Shown here piece after piece: positions 15,324-25,768 of a stretch of 26,210 nucleotides of DNA. The notes beneath the pieces are model-generated. The model saw only the letters and a list, made by a program, of their open reading frames with translations. It was not told the origin of the DNA and did not search any database. Where the stretch lies: contig GG745338.1 in the NCBI GenBank assembly GCA_000151295.1, positions 855,657 through 881,866 on the forward strand. The letters run 5' to 3'. Position 1 is the first letter of the stretch. The number at the start of each line of letters is the position of its first letter. The DNA comes from Allomyces macrogynus ATCC 38327. Taxonomy: Eukaryota; Blastocladiomycota; Blastocladiomycetes; Blastocladiales; Blastocladiaceae. A program made the translations under genes and the position numbers.

Positions 15324-15623
15324 AAAACGGACGTCTCAAACTTAATGACGGGTGGCGCAAACGGGTACGTGTCGGGGATCTTGATGTCGAGCACAAATTG
15401 ACCACCTTCGTACGGCGTGCCAGCGGGCCCAGCGAGTTCACCCTTCATGTGTGCTGCACCGGACAAGAAAACGCGTCAATCGCTGGTCCGGACCGTCGTG
15501 GTCTTGATTGCACACCAACGTGAACATACTGAGGTCGGTTCCGACCAGCTCGAGCTTGATGGCCGAGCCGTTGGCCGCCGTGGCCTCCTTCAGTTCACGT
15601 TGCAGGCGGCGTGTGTCGGGCAT
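15324..15623 (-). pseudogene. E2 ubiquitin-conjugating enzyme, 5' part only
   Basis: This is the N-terminal half of a UBC-fold E2, closest by eye to the UBE2K/Ubc1 class, which transfers ubiquitin from E1 to substrates. Exon 1 (15,623-15,530) starts MPDTRRLQRELKEAT and ends in KLELVGTDL. A 76-nt intron (15,529-15,454) with GTATGT donor and CAG acceptor restores the frame into exon 2 (from 15,453). Exon 2 reads HMKGELAGPAGTPYEGG and then DIKIPDTYPFAPPVIKFET. After that the expected HPN segment and catalytic cysteine are absent, and the sequence enters a palindrome and repeats. The gene is either truncated by an insertion or has its next exon beyond a repeat-filled intron. I could not find the remaining exons down to 14,900. 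The splice model is inferred from consensus sites and protein continuity. Confidence 0.8.
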
Positions 15624-16002
15624 CTTGTTGGTTGGAGCGTGCCGCGGCGGTTGCAGCTGGTTGCAGCAAGTTGTCGAGCGACTTGGTTGTTGGCGAAGTC
15701 GTTAATCAGCTGCCGACACTTTCAAACAGCTCGCGATTGCGTCTCGCGAGGACAAGTTTTTGAGGAATGGTCACTGACTCACAAGGCCAGCCAGCAACCT
15801 ACTCCCTTTCAAGAAATGAACGCAAGTTGCTGAAAGGAACCAGAAAAAAATCAAGCCGCGAACGGGATAAACACGCAAAACTGACACATCCAAAGACACA
15901 ACAACCATTAATCGTTGCCCAAAAACAGGTGGAGCGCAACGGAGCGCGACAGAGCAGCGGCTCGCGCGGATGCTACAACAGTACAGGTCCCGGTTCGCGA
16001 AG
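15624..16002. other. Intergenic region, no gene seen
   Basis: Between the E2 start and the 3' end of the next minus-strand gene. An A-rich stretch lies at about 15,830-15,930. No ORF here has convincing protein character. Confidence 0.5.
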
Positions 16003-16899
16003 CTATAATGGCGGTGGGTTGCGAATGATGACGAGCGTGTCATTGTCGTTTGACGCCGACGAAATGTCGACGGCACAGTAGACCATGAAGCGCGCCGACG
16101 CGAGCCCGGCCACGAGGGCGTGAATGAGCCGCTGTGCCGATCCCGACTTGTCGGTCCATGGCGTGCCTGCAAGCTTGAGGATGACGCTATGATCGAGGAG
16201 CTCGTTGCGAATGATGCCACCGGCCCACGTCGCGCGAATGGCGCGCGCAATCAATCGTATCGCGACATTTGGCGCGTCCACGGCGACAAGCTTGTCGTCC
16301 GTGTCGAACCCGAGCGCAAACACGTCGCTGTCGTCTTCCGGCGTCCATGGCTCGCCGCGAAACAGGACGAGCACGTCCTTGTCACCAGAACGCTTCTCGT
16401 AGTTGAGCGCCGACGCGACGCGCCAGCCGAGCCGCAATAGCGCGCGAATGATGGAAGCGAGCAGTCGGCGGGCCCGAATGCGTGCCGTGCGCGATGCGTC
16501 GTCGTAGCGCCACGGGTTGCCATCCACCTGGATCGCGTAGCCCTTGAATTCGGCAGCGAAGAGATCAGCGCCAAACAGCGCCATGGACGCGGTCATGGAG
16601 ACGCCTTCCAGCGGCGGCGTGACGCGGCGCACAGGATAACCCGCGGCGGTCATGGCGTGGCATAATTCAACAATGTGCTCGGTCGGCATGTCGAGCACGC
16701 GGATCTTGTCCGAGCCGGCAAACGACAGCGAGCACGATGCGTCTTGGAAATCGTAAAGCGGTGGCGCATCGTGCGCCGTCTCGTCGGTCCATTCGGGCGG
16801 TGTACCCAGTGGTGGTGGCGCGGCATGGTGCAGGTCGTCGAAAGACTCGGTGTGCGCGCTGCCGTGGTGTGGTCGCGGCGGTACCTCTGCTGCGCTCAT
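16003..16899 (-). CDS. Host protein with duplicated PW module
   Basis: This 298-residue host protein has no function I can name. The first 60 residues are low-complexity Pro/His/Ala. The rest holds two related modules of about 60 residues. The first has a GNPWRYDD box, a helix RARRLLASIIRALLRLGWRV and the strand DKDVLVLFR (about 117-180). The second has GTPWTDKSG, RLIHALVAGLASARFMVY and DNDTLVIIR (about 237-295). The shared pattern is G-x-PW, an Arg-Leu helix, then D-x-D-LV-x-x-R. Similar modules occur in uncharacterised fungal proteins, as far as I recall. The ATG at 16,899 is the first in frame. It ends in TAG. No intron is needed. Function unknown. Confidence 0.7.
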   Translation of the reverse strand: MSAAEVPPRPHHGSAHTESFDDLHHAAPPPLGTPPEWTDETAHDAPPLYDFQDASCSLSFAGSDKIRVLDMPTEHIVELCHAMTAAGYPVRRVTPPLEGVSMTASMALFGADLFAAEFKGYAIQVDGNPWRYDDASRTARIRARRLLASIIRALLRLGWRVASALNYEKRSGDKDVLVLFRGEPWTPEDDSDVFALGFDTDDKLVAVDAPNVAIRLIARAIRATWAGGIIRNELLDHSVILKLAGTPWTDKSGSAQRLIHALVAGLASARFMVYCAVDISSASNDNDTLVIIRNPPPL

Positions 16900-17402
16900 G
16901 TTGATTCGTGCTTGTGCTTGTCACGACACGCTGGCGCCTGGTCGTCAAGCGGACTGCTGCGCGTACTCGGTGCAATTTGTTGTGGCGCGATCCGTTCCCT
17001 CCGCCCGGTCGCGGACGAAGTAGCCGACAGCCGCGCAGGCAGGAGGCACCCGGCGAGAGGCGCCTGGAAGGCAGTCAAATCCACTCCAAACCACGAGCAA
17101 CGTTCCGTTCTTTTGTGGCCCAAAAATCGAGAACAGTACATTCATCAACACGACCCAACACGCAAACACAATAAAAAAAATGACAAGATAGGAAACGTCA
17201 TCTGCCGCGCCGCGGGAAAAACCATCAACGAGTTGACAAGGGCGCACTCGGCAATGGCGGGATCGTCCAATACCGAAAAAGTCGGTCAGAGGGCACAAAA
17301 TGGACAAAAAAATACACATGTGACGGGCTGCAAGGGCCCCTCTTCAGCCGCCGGCGGTGCTGCTTGGATAGCAAGAAGCCACGTCGACGATGACCGCAGC
17401 CA
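16900..17402. other. Intergenic region between two minus-strand genes
   Basis: About 500 bp separate the RhoGEF stop from the start of the 298-aa gene. It contains an A-rich patch at 17,165-17,180 (T-rich on the minus strand) compatible with 3' processing of the RhoGEF. No coding region is supported. Confidence 0.5.
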
Positions 17403-20080
17403 TCACTCGGCCGTGACGGGCAAAGAGTCGGCAAACCCGCTCGCCATCGGCGACATGACCGGCGTGCGGACTGGCGTCGTCGTACCCGTCGCGAGGTTCA
17501 GTTTGGTGTTGGAGATGCGTCGCGCCAAGTTCTACCGTGGGGAAAGTGGAGGAGGTGAGGACGTAATCACCAGTGTGCGCACAAGTACCCCCGCACCACA
17601 AACGTACTCCGATTTTGCTTGACAAGTAGGAGCTGAACGAAGTTGGCGAGCTGGTACCGTCGTCGCGCGCCCACGTCGGCGAAGTCGGCGACAACATGGG
17701 CGACCCGGGAAAAGACGACAGCGCGGTCGTGTTGATGGTCAGCCGGCGGAACCCGCCGCGCGGCGTGCCCGGGTGTGCCTTGCTACTGCTGCCGTTGCGC
17801 GTCCCGGAACGACATGCGAGATTGATTTCGCGCGCCGCCTCCTCAAAGAGGACCAAGGCTGCTTTCAAGGCAACGTGGTCGGGCTCCGTGTCGAGTGTCA
17901 CGTCGAGCAGTTGCTAGAACGTGGGGCCAAAAAACGTGGGTCAGAATACGACGCCATAAACATATTTCACGGCCGTGCGTCATCGAAATGTACCTGGAGA
18001 AAGAGGGGGTATTTCAAGATGCGCTGCACGGGCTTGATCAGCAAGCACGGCAGGTCCCAGTTGGCCGAGTTGGCGGCTAGCGTATCGCGGAAACTCTAGC
18101 AGCAGCAGGGAGTTGGACGCGTTAGTTGGGGCGGCGTGAAAGCGGGACGACGGGCAAAATGAGCGCACCAAGAGCTGGTGGTCCTTGGTCTCGACTTGCT
18201 GCGCGCTCATTAGTCCGGCCGAGGCGAGCAGGCAATAGTCCATGTAGGCGGCCTGGAGTTGCGGCACCTGTTAGCGAGGGGGAGGAGAAACATCGCATCA
18301 GTTAAACGAGCAAGTGTGATGCGAGGCAAGAGCATGTCACGGCCAAGGCGTACCACGTCCAAAAACAAGTCGCCAATTCGTGACTCGGCCGAGTCGAGGT
18401 TGGCCACATCGCCCTGGATTTGGAGCAGCTGGTCGAGCTCGCGCTGCAGCCGACGCGCCAGGTCGCATGCCACGGCCAGAACCGGTCGCGCCGCAACCAG
18501 AAGTCGACCGAGCTTGCTGGGCAGCGGTGGTGGTGTGCCGCGCGAGAGCAGGCGGAATCCACGCAGGCCCGGAATCCGGTCCGACAAGGGCGCAATGTAA
18601 ATCTACGCGATCGATGCTCGAGGTGAGTGCCGCGGGGATAAAAAAGGTGAAGTCCAAGACGCCAATAGCCAGCCACGAACACACCTGCTCGAGGAGCATT
18701 AAATCTTCCGCGTAGGCCGTCTCCGTCTCAGTCAACTCGCGCATCACAAATATGCGGCGTCGCCATCGAGAAGCCGTGACCGTGGCTGTGGGCAGGACAC
18801 GAATGGCCTCAGGCAGGTCCGACTCGGTGTAAAGAGCCGATGCGCGGCACGGGACCGATGGCGACTGCCAGGGCGACGGTGCGCTGATAGGCAACGAGCG
18901 ACCCGGCGGTGTTCGCATGGCAACGGGCCGCACGGGCACCGCCGAGTCGAGCGACGAATCCTTGGCCGAGAGCCGTGGTCGCGGTGGCGGCAGCGGCAGC
19001 GCAAGAGGACCATTCGAGGGTGCAGGTGTGCGATCAGTCGTCAGGCACGACGACCGTGGCAGAACTTTCTTCTGCTGGTGCTCTTGCTGCAGTTGCAGCT
19101 GCAGCTGCACGTCGGGCGAAAACGTTGCATGATCGGATCGGGGCGGGACGGGCATCGGCACCGCGACCGCAGAGCGGTTCGCAACGTTGCCGCCGTTGCC
19201 GTGCGTGGGCCGCTGCGCTTGCGGTAAATCGCCGGGTGACGTGGTCAGCGTGGTCAACGTGGCCAACGATGGTCGCGTGCGCGATGACGCTGGCGCCAGC
19301 AACGGAGCCGAGGGCGACGCGACCTCTCCGGGCATTGGGTCCAACGTTGCCGTAGCGACGGGCAGCGGCGGCATGGCGAGCACGGCCTGGAAGACGCGCG
19401 GCGAAGGCGTGACGGCGCCGCGCGAGGGCACGCGGCCAATGTCAGGGTCGCGCGGCGAGTTGACGGTCGACGAGGGCGCGCTTTGCGTCGTGAGAATGCT
19501 GAGCCGTGCGGCGGCGTTGATGCGGCCAGCAACGTGGCCAGGGCGGCGCGGGTGCGTGCGCACGGATCCGGCGCGCGTGCCCGCGAGCGGCATGGGACAG
19601 GCGTCGTCGTCGGCGGTGGAGATGACGGGCAGCGAGGCCATGTTGCGAACACGCGGCCATGGTGGCACGACTGGCGTGCCGTTCGAGCCGGGGCTGGCCG
19701 TGTCGAGCGAAGCGCGCACGAGCGGGATCGTCGTAGGGGCGGCTGAGCGACGCGGGCCCGCCGCACGTCGAGACAGACGACGCGGTCGACGGCGCGCGGC
19801 TGAGCGAGGTGAGAGACGAGGCCATGTTGGAGGCGGCGGTACGGCGGAGTCCAGCTCGGCTGCTCCGGCTGCCGCGGCGGGCGGGCTGCGTCTTGGGCGA
19901 CGGTGCGGTCGGAGAGAGCGGTGCGGTCGCCGCAGCAGGGGCAGCGGCGTCGGGGCCGAGCGACGACCAGACAAGGTCGGCGAGCGCCGGGCCGGGCGAC
20001 GGGACGGGCAGCTTGGGCGGCGGCAGGGCCGCGGACACGGCGGCGGGCGGCGAGCGGGCGGTGCGCGTGCGTTCGCCCAT
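17403..20080 (-). CDS. Dbl-family RhoGEF (DH domain), six exons
   Basis: This host guanine-nucleotide exchange factor would activate Rho/Cdc42 GTPases. Exons: 20,080-18,685, 18,602-18,354, 18,267-18,169, 18,095-17,994, 17,913-17,608 and 17,531-17,403. Introns are 73-86 nt with GT-AG ends (donors GTGTGT, GTACGC, GTGCGC, GTACAT, GTACGT). Exons 2-6 are all multiples of three and join in frame. The DH domain begins in exon 1 (VMRELTETETAYAEDL), passes through IYIAPLSDRIPGL, GDLFLDV and PQLQAAYMDYC, and reaches the diagnostic LIKPVQRILKYPLFLQ, then QLLDVTLDTEPDHVALK. A Ser/Pro-rich N-terminus of about 400 residues precedes it, and no PH domain is obvious after it. Exon 1 holds a frame change near 19,736 (a GGGG run), so the N-terminus from ATG 20,080 (MGERTRTAR) is out of frame with the DH part; an indel or a missed intron is likely. 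Confidence 0.8.
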
Positions 20081-21083
20081 GATGTGATGCCGGCGGGGGT
20101 CGGGGTTGTCGGTGCGGTGCAATGTGGGGCAGCAGCGCGGGGTGGACGCGTGCCGGGTGCGGATCACAGCAGCCCGTGTGTGGTTGGCGTCGGGCTGCCG
20201 GAGTGTTGGTGGAAGTGGTGGAGCTTGGGCGGCGCTGGCGGGGTGGTGTGGTGGTGGTGGTCGCCAGGGATGGGTGCTGTGCACGAGAGGACCAAGCTCT
20301 CCAAGAAGGCAATGCGATCAAACGAGCGGCTCGCCGCGGCGCAGCCAGTTTGCCAACTGCACTTGGCTGTTTTGGTCAGCGCGCACGCAGCAAACACCGC
20401 CGATCACGCCGCGCCGGAAGCGCTGGCCGTGGGAACAGCGTGTGACGCACGCCTCGTCATTGTTTCAGACGGGCCGCCACGAGCACCGAGGCGCGTCTGC
20501 CAAGCAAAACGTGGTGTTGGCTGCCGCGCCACCCACAACGTGACAGCCGCTCAGTGCGTGATGCCAATGGCAGTGCGCCACGTCGACTGTCAGATTCATC
20601 AACATACAGCAAGTGTTGAGGATTTGTCAGAGCCAACAGGGGTAGTAGACTCAGCCAGAGATATCCGCTCGTTTTCTCTCACAGCATGACCTACAACTTC
20701 CTGCAATACAACTTGTTGAACGCATTTGGCTTTTATGATTTCCTTCTGTCAATCAGGGGCTCCCAAAACGGCAGGTGCTGGCCATGTCAATTCGACACAC
20801 AAGTAGGTGCTCAACAAGCCAACTTTGCCAACGTCTTCCCTGACTGCAGACCCATATCACCTCAGTGTGCTCCATATTGAATCGCCAAATGTCAAGAATA
20901 ACAATGCTTCATTTTGAAATTGGCAGCATATGTGAAATTGAAAACATCAACCTCAGTCATGCTTTTCAATCACACAATGCTGCTCTCTGGAGCCTCCCAA
21001 TGGAGAAGAAGGGCCCAGCTTTGAGTCACAACCATGTAAACAGCAATGGGATGCAATTGCTCCAGTGCATCATCCTGCCCCTG
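20081..21083. other. Upstream and intergenic DNA, no gene supported
   Basis: GC-rich until about 20,650 (5' region of the RhoGEF, with GT-rich low complexity at 20,205-20,265), then AT-richer. Long plus-strand open frames here lack protein character and appear to be shadows caused by GC bias. Nothing recognisable was found. Confidence 0.5.
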
Positions 21084-21527
21084 TTAAAACTGCCATTCCA
21101 ATGCCTTCACATGTTTGTCTGCCAGATCCACACTTGGATTCGCCTCATCAGCTGCCAGCTCAGCAGGAGTCATTGGTTGTGAACCCTCCTGCTCCTTGTC
21201 TGGCAACTTGTCCACACTGTTGTTACCTTGCATGAGGTCATTGACATGCTTGCACATGGCATTGTTCCACTTCTTTGTGAGGTCTTGCATGCACTTGACC
21301 ATGGCCTCATTGAACAGTTGGCAATGGTGCCCACCAACAATGCATGTTGTGTGGAACCAATGATTGCAGTGGGGCACCTGGACTGGCACATTCCCACCCA
21401 ACTTGCACCCAGCAACCCAGCAACAGTGTGTGAATGGATTTGGCAAGTCACCAGCCCCCTGATGTCTTGGATCCAACTGAAGTTTTAAAATGAGGTGGTG
21501 CTGACACTTGTGGTGGTAATTTTGCAA
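21084..21527 (-). CDS. Cys/His-rich ORF, possible transposon fragment
   Basis: This 147-residue open frame has the look of real coding sequence. It contains a possible zinc-binding run THCCWVAGCKLGG, then VPHCNHWFHTTCIVGGHHC at about residues 33-69. A helical segment follows (FNEAMVKCMQDLTKKWNNAMCKHVNDLMQG) and an acidic tail. The ring-like spacing of Cys and His recalls RING/PHD-type or transposase-associated fingers, but I cannot assign a family. It sits directly before the copia leader and overlaps the start of the repeat at 21,520, so it may belong to a neighbouring mobile element or be a fragment. The 5' end may be further upstream. Confidence 0.35.
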   Translation of the reverse strand: MQNYHHKCQHHLILKLQLDPRHQGAGDLPNPFTHCCWVAGCKLGGNVPVQVPHCNHWFHTTCIVGGHHCQLFNEAMVKCMQDLTKKWNNAMCKHVNDLMQGNNSVDKLPDKEQEGSQPMTPAELAADEANPSVDLADKHVKALEWQF

Positions 21528-21703
21528 GGTTGAGTGGGAGAAGGAATGCGTTTGGTGTGTGCACTCTGCACTTCAGCAGTGGTGGCAACCATAGCCTAGG
21601 TTGCCACCATCATTTTCACAAGAATCCAACTCAAACAGCTCCAACAAGGAGACAATGAGGGAAGACAAAAAAACAAGAAACACAAATGCGAGACGAACAC
21701 TTC
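21520..21703 (+). repeat. Copia leader/LTR-like direct repeat, copy 1
   Basis: About 184 bp, repeated at 25,372-25,554 with scattered changes. It contains a 10-bp inverted repeat, GGTGGCAACC at 21,581-21,590 and its complement at 21,599-21,608, around 8 nt. It runs into the first codons of gag (ATGCGAGACGAACACTTC). It may be the 3' part of an LTR plus the leader. Classic TG...CA ends and a primer-binding site could not be fixed. Confidence 0.65.
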
Positions 21704-24700
21704 AACAAGAAGTGCATGGCCCACAACAGCTACAAGGCCAAGTCATGCATCCGGAGCATCATCAAGGTCGTTTTGCCGTCTGCTGTTGCGTCTGAACTCC
21801 TGCCGGTCTTCTCGGATGCCACCTGTGTCACCGATGTGTGGGCGCTGCTGCGTGCTCATTTTGACAAGCATTCCGCGCAAGCTCATCTCGCCAATGTCAA
21901 GGGGCTGTTCACAAAGCCCATGTCAGGCTCTGGTGCTGTGGCGGTTCGCAAGCACATTGCTGATTTGCAACGCCGTTTTGACGTGATTCAGTGCCATGAA
22001 TGTGCCAAGTCGTCCTCGCACCTGCGCACCGACTTTGCCGACTCGTTCTTGGTCCTCGCACTGCTCTCCTCGCTGCCGCCCAAGTATTCACCAATGGTGC
22101 TCTCCTTGGGCGAGCGCTATGAGGAAATGGCGATCGTCGAATTACAGACGATTCTCGAGGGGGCTGTCGACCAGCTAGAACGCAGCTCTGGGACTGAGAC
22201 GCAGGCGCTTGTTGTGATGAAGCGCAAGGACATGAACGCCTGTCACAACTGTGGCAAGATTGGTCATTATGTGCGCTTCTGCCCAAACCGGGACCACCAG
22301 CGCAAGAACGGCGCTGAAACCGCGAACTGGCGCAAAAAGAAGGGCGCGAATGTTGTGGCCAAGGACAGTGACGAACATGCAATGGTGCATTTGTCAGTGG
22401 ACGAGTATGAGCGTTTGATGGCGTCTGCCCGTGGTGCGGACGCCACTGGAGTTGTTTTTGGTGCTGCTGAATTTGACGGATTTGCGCACTACCTGATTGT
22501 CGCCCTCTGCCCCGAAATCATGAGACTTGAACGTCAAAGCCATCAGGGCATGGCGACGCCGCCCGGCACGTACCCGCCCATCATTCATGTCGATGCATCG
22601 AATTATGAAGGACCAGATCCTCACCATCATCGTGCGCACGCGCTGATGCCTTTGTCAGCGCGCGCACGTCTTGCACAGAGCCCAAAAGTCGACTCGGCCA
22701 CTGGCGTGCACTTTTGCAGCGACAAGTCGCTGTTTGCTACGCTCAACGACATGCGGCCTGGCAAAGGGTTCCTCGTCTCACTGGGTGACCACCGCGTGTG
22801 CCGTCCGATTGGTAAGGGCACGATGCGCATCCGCACGCCTTCGGGCAACATTGTTCACCTCGACCCTGTCTGGTACATACCCAGCTTCAAGACGCTTGTC
22901 TCAGTCTCTGAGCTGTACGATCAGACTGCCGTGCAAGTCATCTTCGGGGATCAAGACGTCCAGTTCGTGCATTGCGAGACAGGAGATCTGCTCGCCAAGG
23001 GCGTGCGGCATGGGGATACGTGGATCGTCCTGGGCGTGTGTGAAAAGGGACCAACCAAGGATGCACGGGTGCTCGACGTTTGGGGTAAGTGACCTGTTGG
23101 TGCGCATGTCGCTGATGCGGTCAAGAAGGTGTCACTTGCCGAGCTGTGGCACGCACGACTCTTTCACGTTGGTCATGATCGCGTTTTGGCCGTGTGTACG
23201 CTCGAGCATGGCGTCAAGGACGACATCGGTGTGGCCAAGCTGCTACACGAGTGTATGACAGGTCTTGTGGCCAATGCGCGCAGCCAGCCGCATCTGCTGC
23301 GCCATTTGCGTGTGAATCGACTATTTGGCGTCCTCCACACTGATTTGGTGTCGATGAAGACAGTCAGGATGGGGGGTGTCAACTACTTTGTGACAGTCAT
23401 GGACGAGTACTCACACTGGTGCTTCGTGCTGCTTCTCCGGCACAAGGGCGACTTTGGACCGCAGTTTCTCGATTTGCTGAAGCATGCCGAGTTGTTCTTC
23501 AGCGTGTCTGCGGGCCGACTGCACAGTGACCATGGTGGCGAGTTCATTGGCAACAGTTTATGCTCGATTCTGCTCTCACGTCGCATGCACTTGTCGACAA
23601 CGTCTCCAAACTTGCCAGAGTCAAATGAGCTTGCCAAGCGGACACAGGGTGTGCTCAAGTCGATGGTGCGTGCGGCCATGACGGCCGCCAAGGCGCCGGA
23701 TTTACTCTGGCCAGAGTGTGTGCGCATGGCGTGCTATGTGCGCAACCGTGTGCCAAGTGACTTGCTCGGTGGTCGCTCGCCATACCAGGTTGTTTTTGGC
23801 GCATCACCCAACATGTCGAAGTGCAAGGTGTGGGGCTCACTTGGTGGCACTGTTGTTCCGACGATGCAGGCGTGTCAGGGCGTGTCTGGCTTCGCTGCAG
23901 GTGTGGCAGTGCGCATGCTTGGCTATGGAGACGAGTTGCCATGGGTCACTCACGACGGCTACTGCGTGTGGGACGGACAGAAGGTGTTTGTCACGCGCGA
24001 TGTCAAGTTTGCCGAGCAGCTCTGTGTTGTAGAGTCGCGTGTTGTTGCTGGTGCTCCTTGCACGTTGCCATCGGCCAAGGTCAAGGTTGGGTCGCCCGTG
24101 CAAGTTGATTTGGGGTCGCTGGACGTGCCGTCAACTGTGGTCAATGGCATTGGTGACGATGAAGTTGTTGAGGAGGAGATCGGGCGTGATCCGCGACGTG
24201 ATCAAGTTCAAGTGCCTATGGTGGTTCCAGATCAACTTCCCGCGGTCAACCCGATTGCCGAGCTCCCACTGGCGGGGCCAGCGTTGGAGCGCGAATTTCT
24301 ACAAGCCGGCGAGAGACCCGGTTTGCTGCAAGTGGACCGGGAACCAATGGGGGTCCTCGCGGACGTGGGGGAGCCCAGTCGTCAGGCCGATGTGCCAGAA
24401 GTGAGCGATGGGGGTGTTGGTGCTCTTCGACCTGATGCTCAAGCGCCCACTGCGCGACAATCACGCCGCTTGCGCGGCCTACAGCCCGAGGTTGCTCGCC
24501 GTTTTGATCCCGACGCCATTGCCTGCGTCCGCAGTACGCCCGACGTGGGGGAGGTGGATCCTGAACCTAAATGGGGCGTCGAACGTGCTGCTGATGCAGT
24601 TGAGAAAGTGCGCGTGTTGCGGCTGAATAGTGATTGCACTGACGCTTCGGCCCCTCTTGTTCGTTCCCTAGCTGGCCCTGGCGTTGACTCAGGCTCGCCC

Positions 24701-25371
24701 CTGTCCGGAATTGTCGATCTCGATTTGCCGACACTGTTTCTACGTGCGCACCCGGACTCGGATCTCAGCAAGTCTGTTGAGTCGGCAAGTGCGGTGCTCG
24801 CATGCATTGCCGCAGCTCAAGTCAGTGCCCAGGGTGCAGTTTGGGAACCCAAGACGGTCGAGGAAGTGCTAGCGCACCCGGACTGGCACGCGCTGACATT
24901 TGACGAGTACAACTCGCTCGTCGAGAATGGGACATGGGTGCTCGTCAACCACCGCCCAGGCGACAAGGTGATGTGCTCTGGTTGGATCTTCAAGTGGAAA
25001 CTCGGGGCAGACGGAAAGCCCATGCGCGCCAAGTCGCGACTTGTTGCCAAGGGATACACGGCCATTCCAGGCGTGCATTACACGGACACGTTTGCACCCG
25101 TTGCGTCGTTTGACATGCTGCATCTGATTCTGTCGCTCGCCGCCTATCTCAAGTCTGGCCGCTGCAGCTCGACATCAAGACGGCCTTCCTGTACGGTTAC
25201 ATCAAAGGAGCGCGTGCTCATGGAGCAGCCACCAGGCTTCGTCGACAAAGAAGAACTCGGACAAGGTCTGCATGCTCGTCAAGGCGCTGTATGGCACCAA
25301 GCAGGCCCCCACGCATGTGGTTCTGCCATTTGGCCGATTACCTGATTTCGCTTGGACTCACAGAGCCCAAG
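21686..25371 (+). pseudogene. Ty1/copia gag-pol, decayed
   Basis: This is one frame of gag-pol from a Ty1/copia retrotransposon. The gag part (UBN2-like, WALLRAHFDKHSAQ) includes the zinc knuckle CHNCGKIGHYVRFC. The protease site reads DSAT rather than DSG. The gag-pre-integrase motif is LAELWHARLFHVGH. The integrase core keeps D-D-E (LHTDLV, LHSDHGGEF, PESNELAKR). Reverse transcriptase begins at TWVLVNHRPGDK and GWIFKWKL. Defects: TGA at 23,090-23,092 between protease and integrase with the same frame continuing; a frame break near 25,157-25,161; and single extra bases at the AAA runs 25,204-25,206 and 25,247-25,249 and in the C5 run 25,306-25,310, judged against the second copy. It stops in RT where the second repeat begins. 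Gag lacks its usual N-terminal ~80 residues. Not functional as it stands. Confidence 0.88.
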
Positions 25372-25554
25372 TTTCGCAAAGTTGAGCGGGAGAGGGAATG
25401 CATTTGGTGTGTGCACTCTGCACTTCAGCGGTGGTGGCAACCATAACCTAGGTTGCCACCATCATTTACACAAGAATCCAACTCGAACAGCTCCAGCAAG
25501 GAAACATTGAGGGAAGACAAACAACAAGAAACACAAATGCGAGATGAACACTTC
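25372..25554 (+). repeat. Copia leader/LTR-like direct repeat, copy 2
   Basis: Second copy of the repeat at 21,520, with hairpin arms at 25,433-25,442 and 25,451-25,460. It interrupts the RT of the first copy and ends within the gag start (MRDEHF), after which the sequence departs from gag. Confidence 0.65.
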
Positions 25555-25573
25555 GACACTCCCCCACAGCGAG

Positions 25574-25766
25574 CATTCCCTATGCGTGCAGAGCAATCAC
25601 TTCCGCAACTCCAATCATGTCACGAAGCTAGCGGAATGCAGGAGCAGCAAGTGGCTTGATCAAAATATCGGCAATCTGGTTCTCCGAGTCCACACGCCGC
25701 AGGTCAATCGTCTTCTTGGCAATTTGGTCCTGCAACCAGTGGGCATGGATCTCAACGTGTTTTGAC
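25574..25766 (-). pseudogene. Inverted copia RNase H C-terminal fragment
   Basis: On the minus strand this reads the end of a copia RNase H: SKHVEIHAHWLQDQIAKK, then DSENQIADILIKPL and APAFR, followed by TAG at 25,628-25,630. After it the same frame continues LRDMIGVAEVIALHA to another TAG. It is in the opposite orientation to the leader before it and the RT after it, so an inversion or templated rearrangement built this locus. The first TAG replaces a residue in a normally continuous FRxLRD segment. Confidence 0.75.
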
Positions 25767-25768
25767 GG

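Noticed and set aside
16675..17622. 315-aa plus-strand ORF overlapping two minus-strand genes
   Set aside because: It covers coding sequence of the 298-aa gene and the RhoGEF 3' exons in antisense, and its middle is intergenic low-quality sequence.
18909..20689. Long plus-strand ORFs (up to 500 aa) opposite the RhoGEF N-terminus
   Set aside because: The GC-rich strand bias leaves few stops. Composition is Arg/Gly/Ala-rich without domains, while the minus strand encodes a spliced DH domain.
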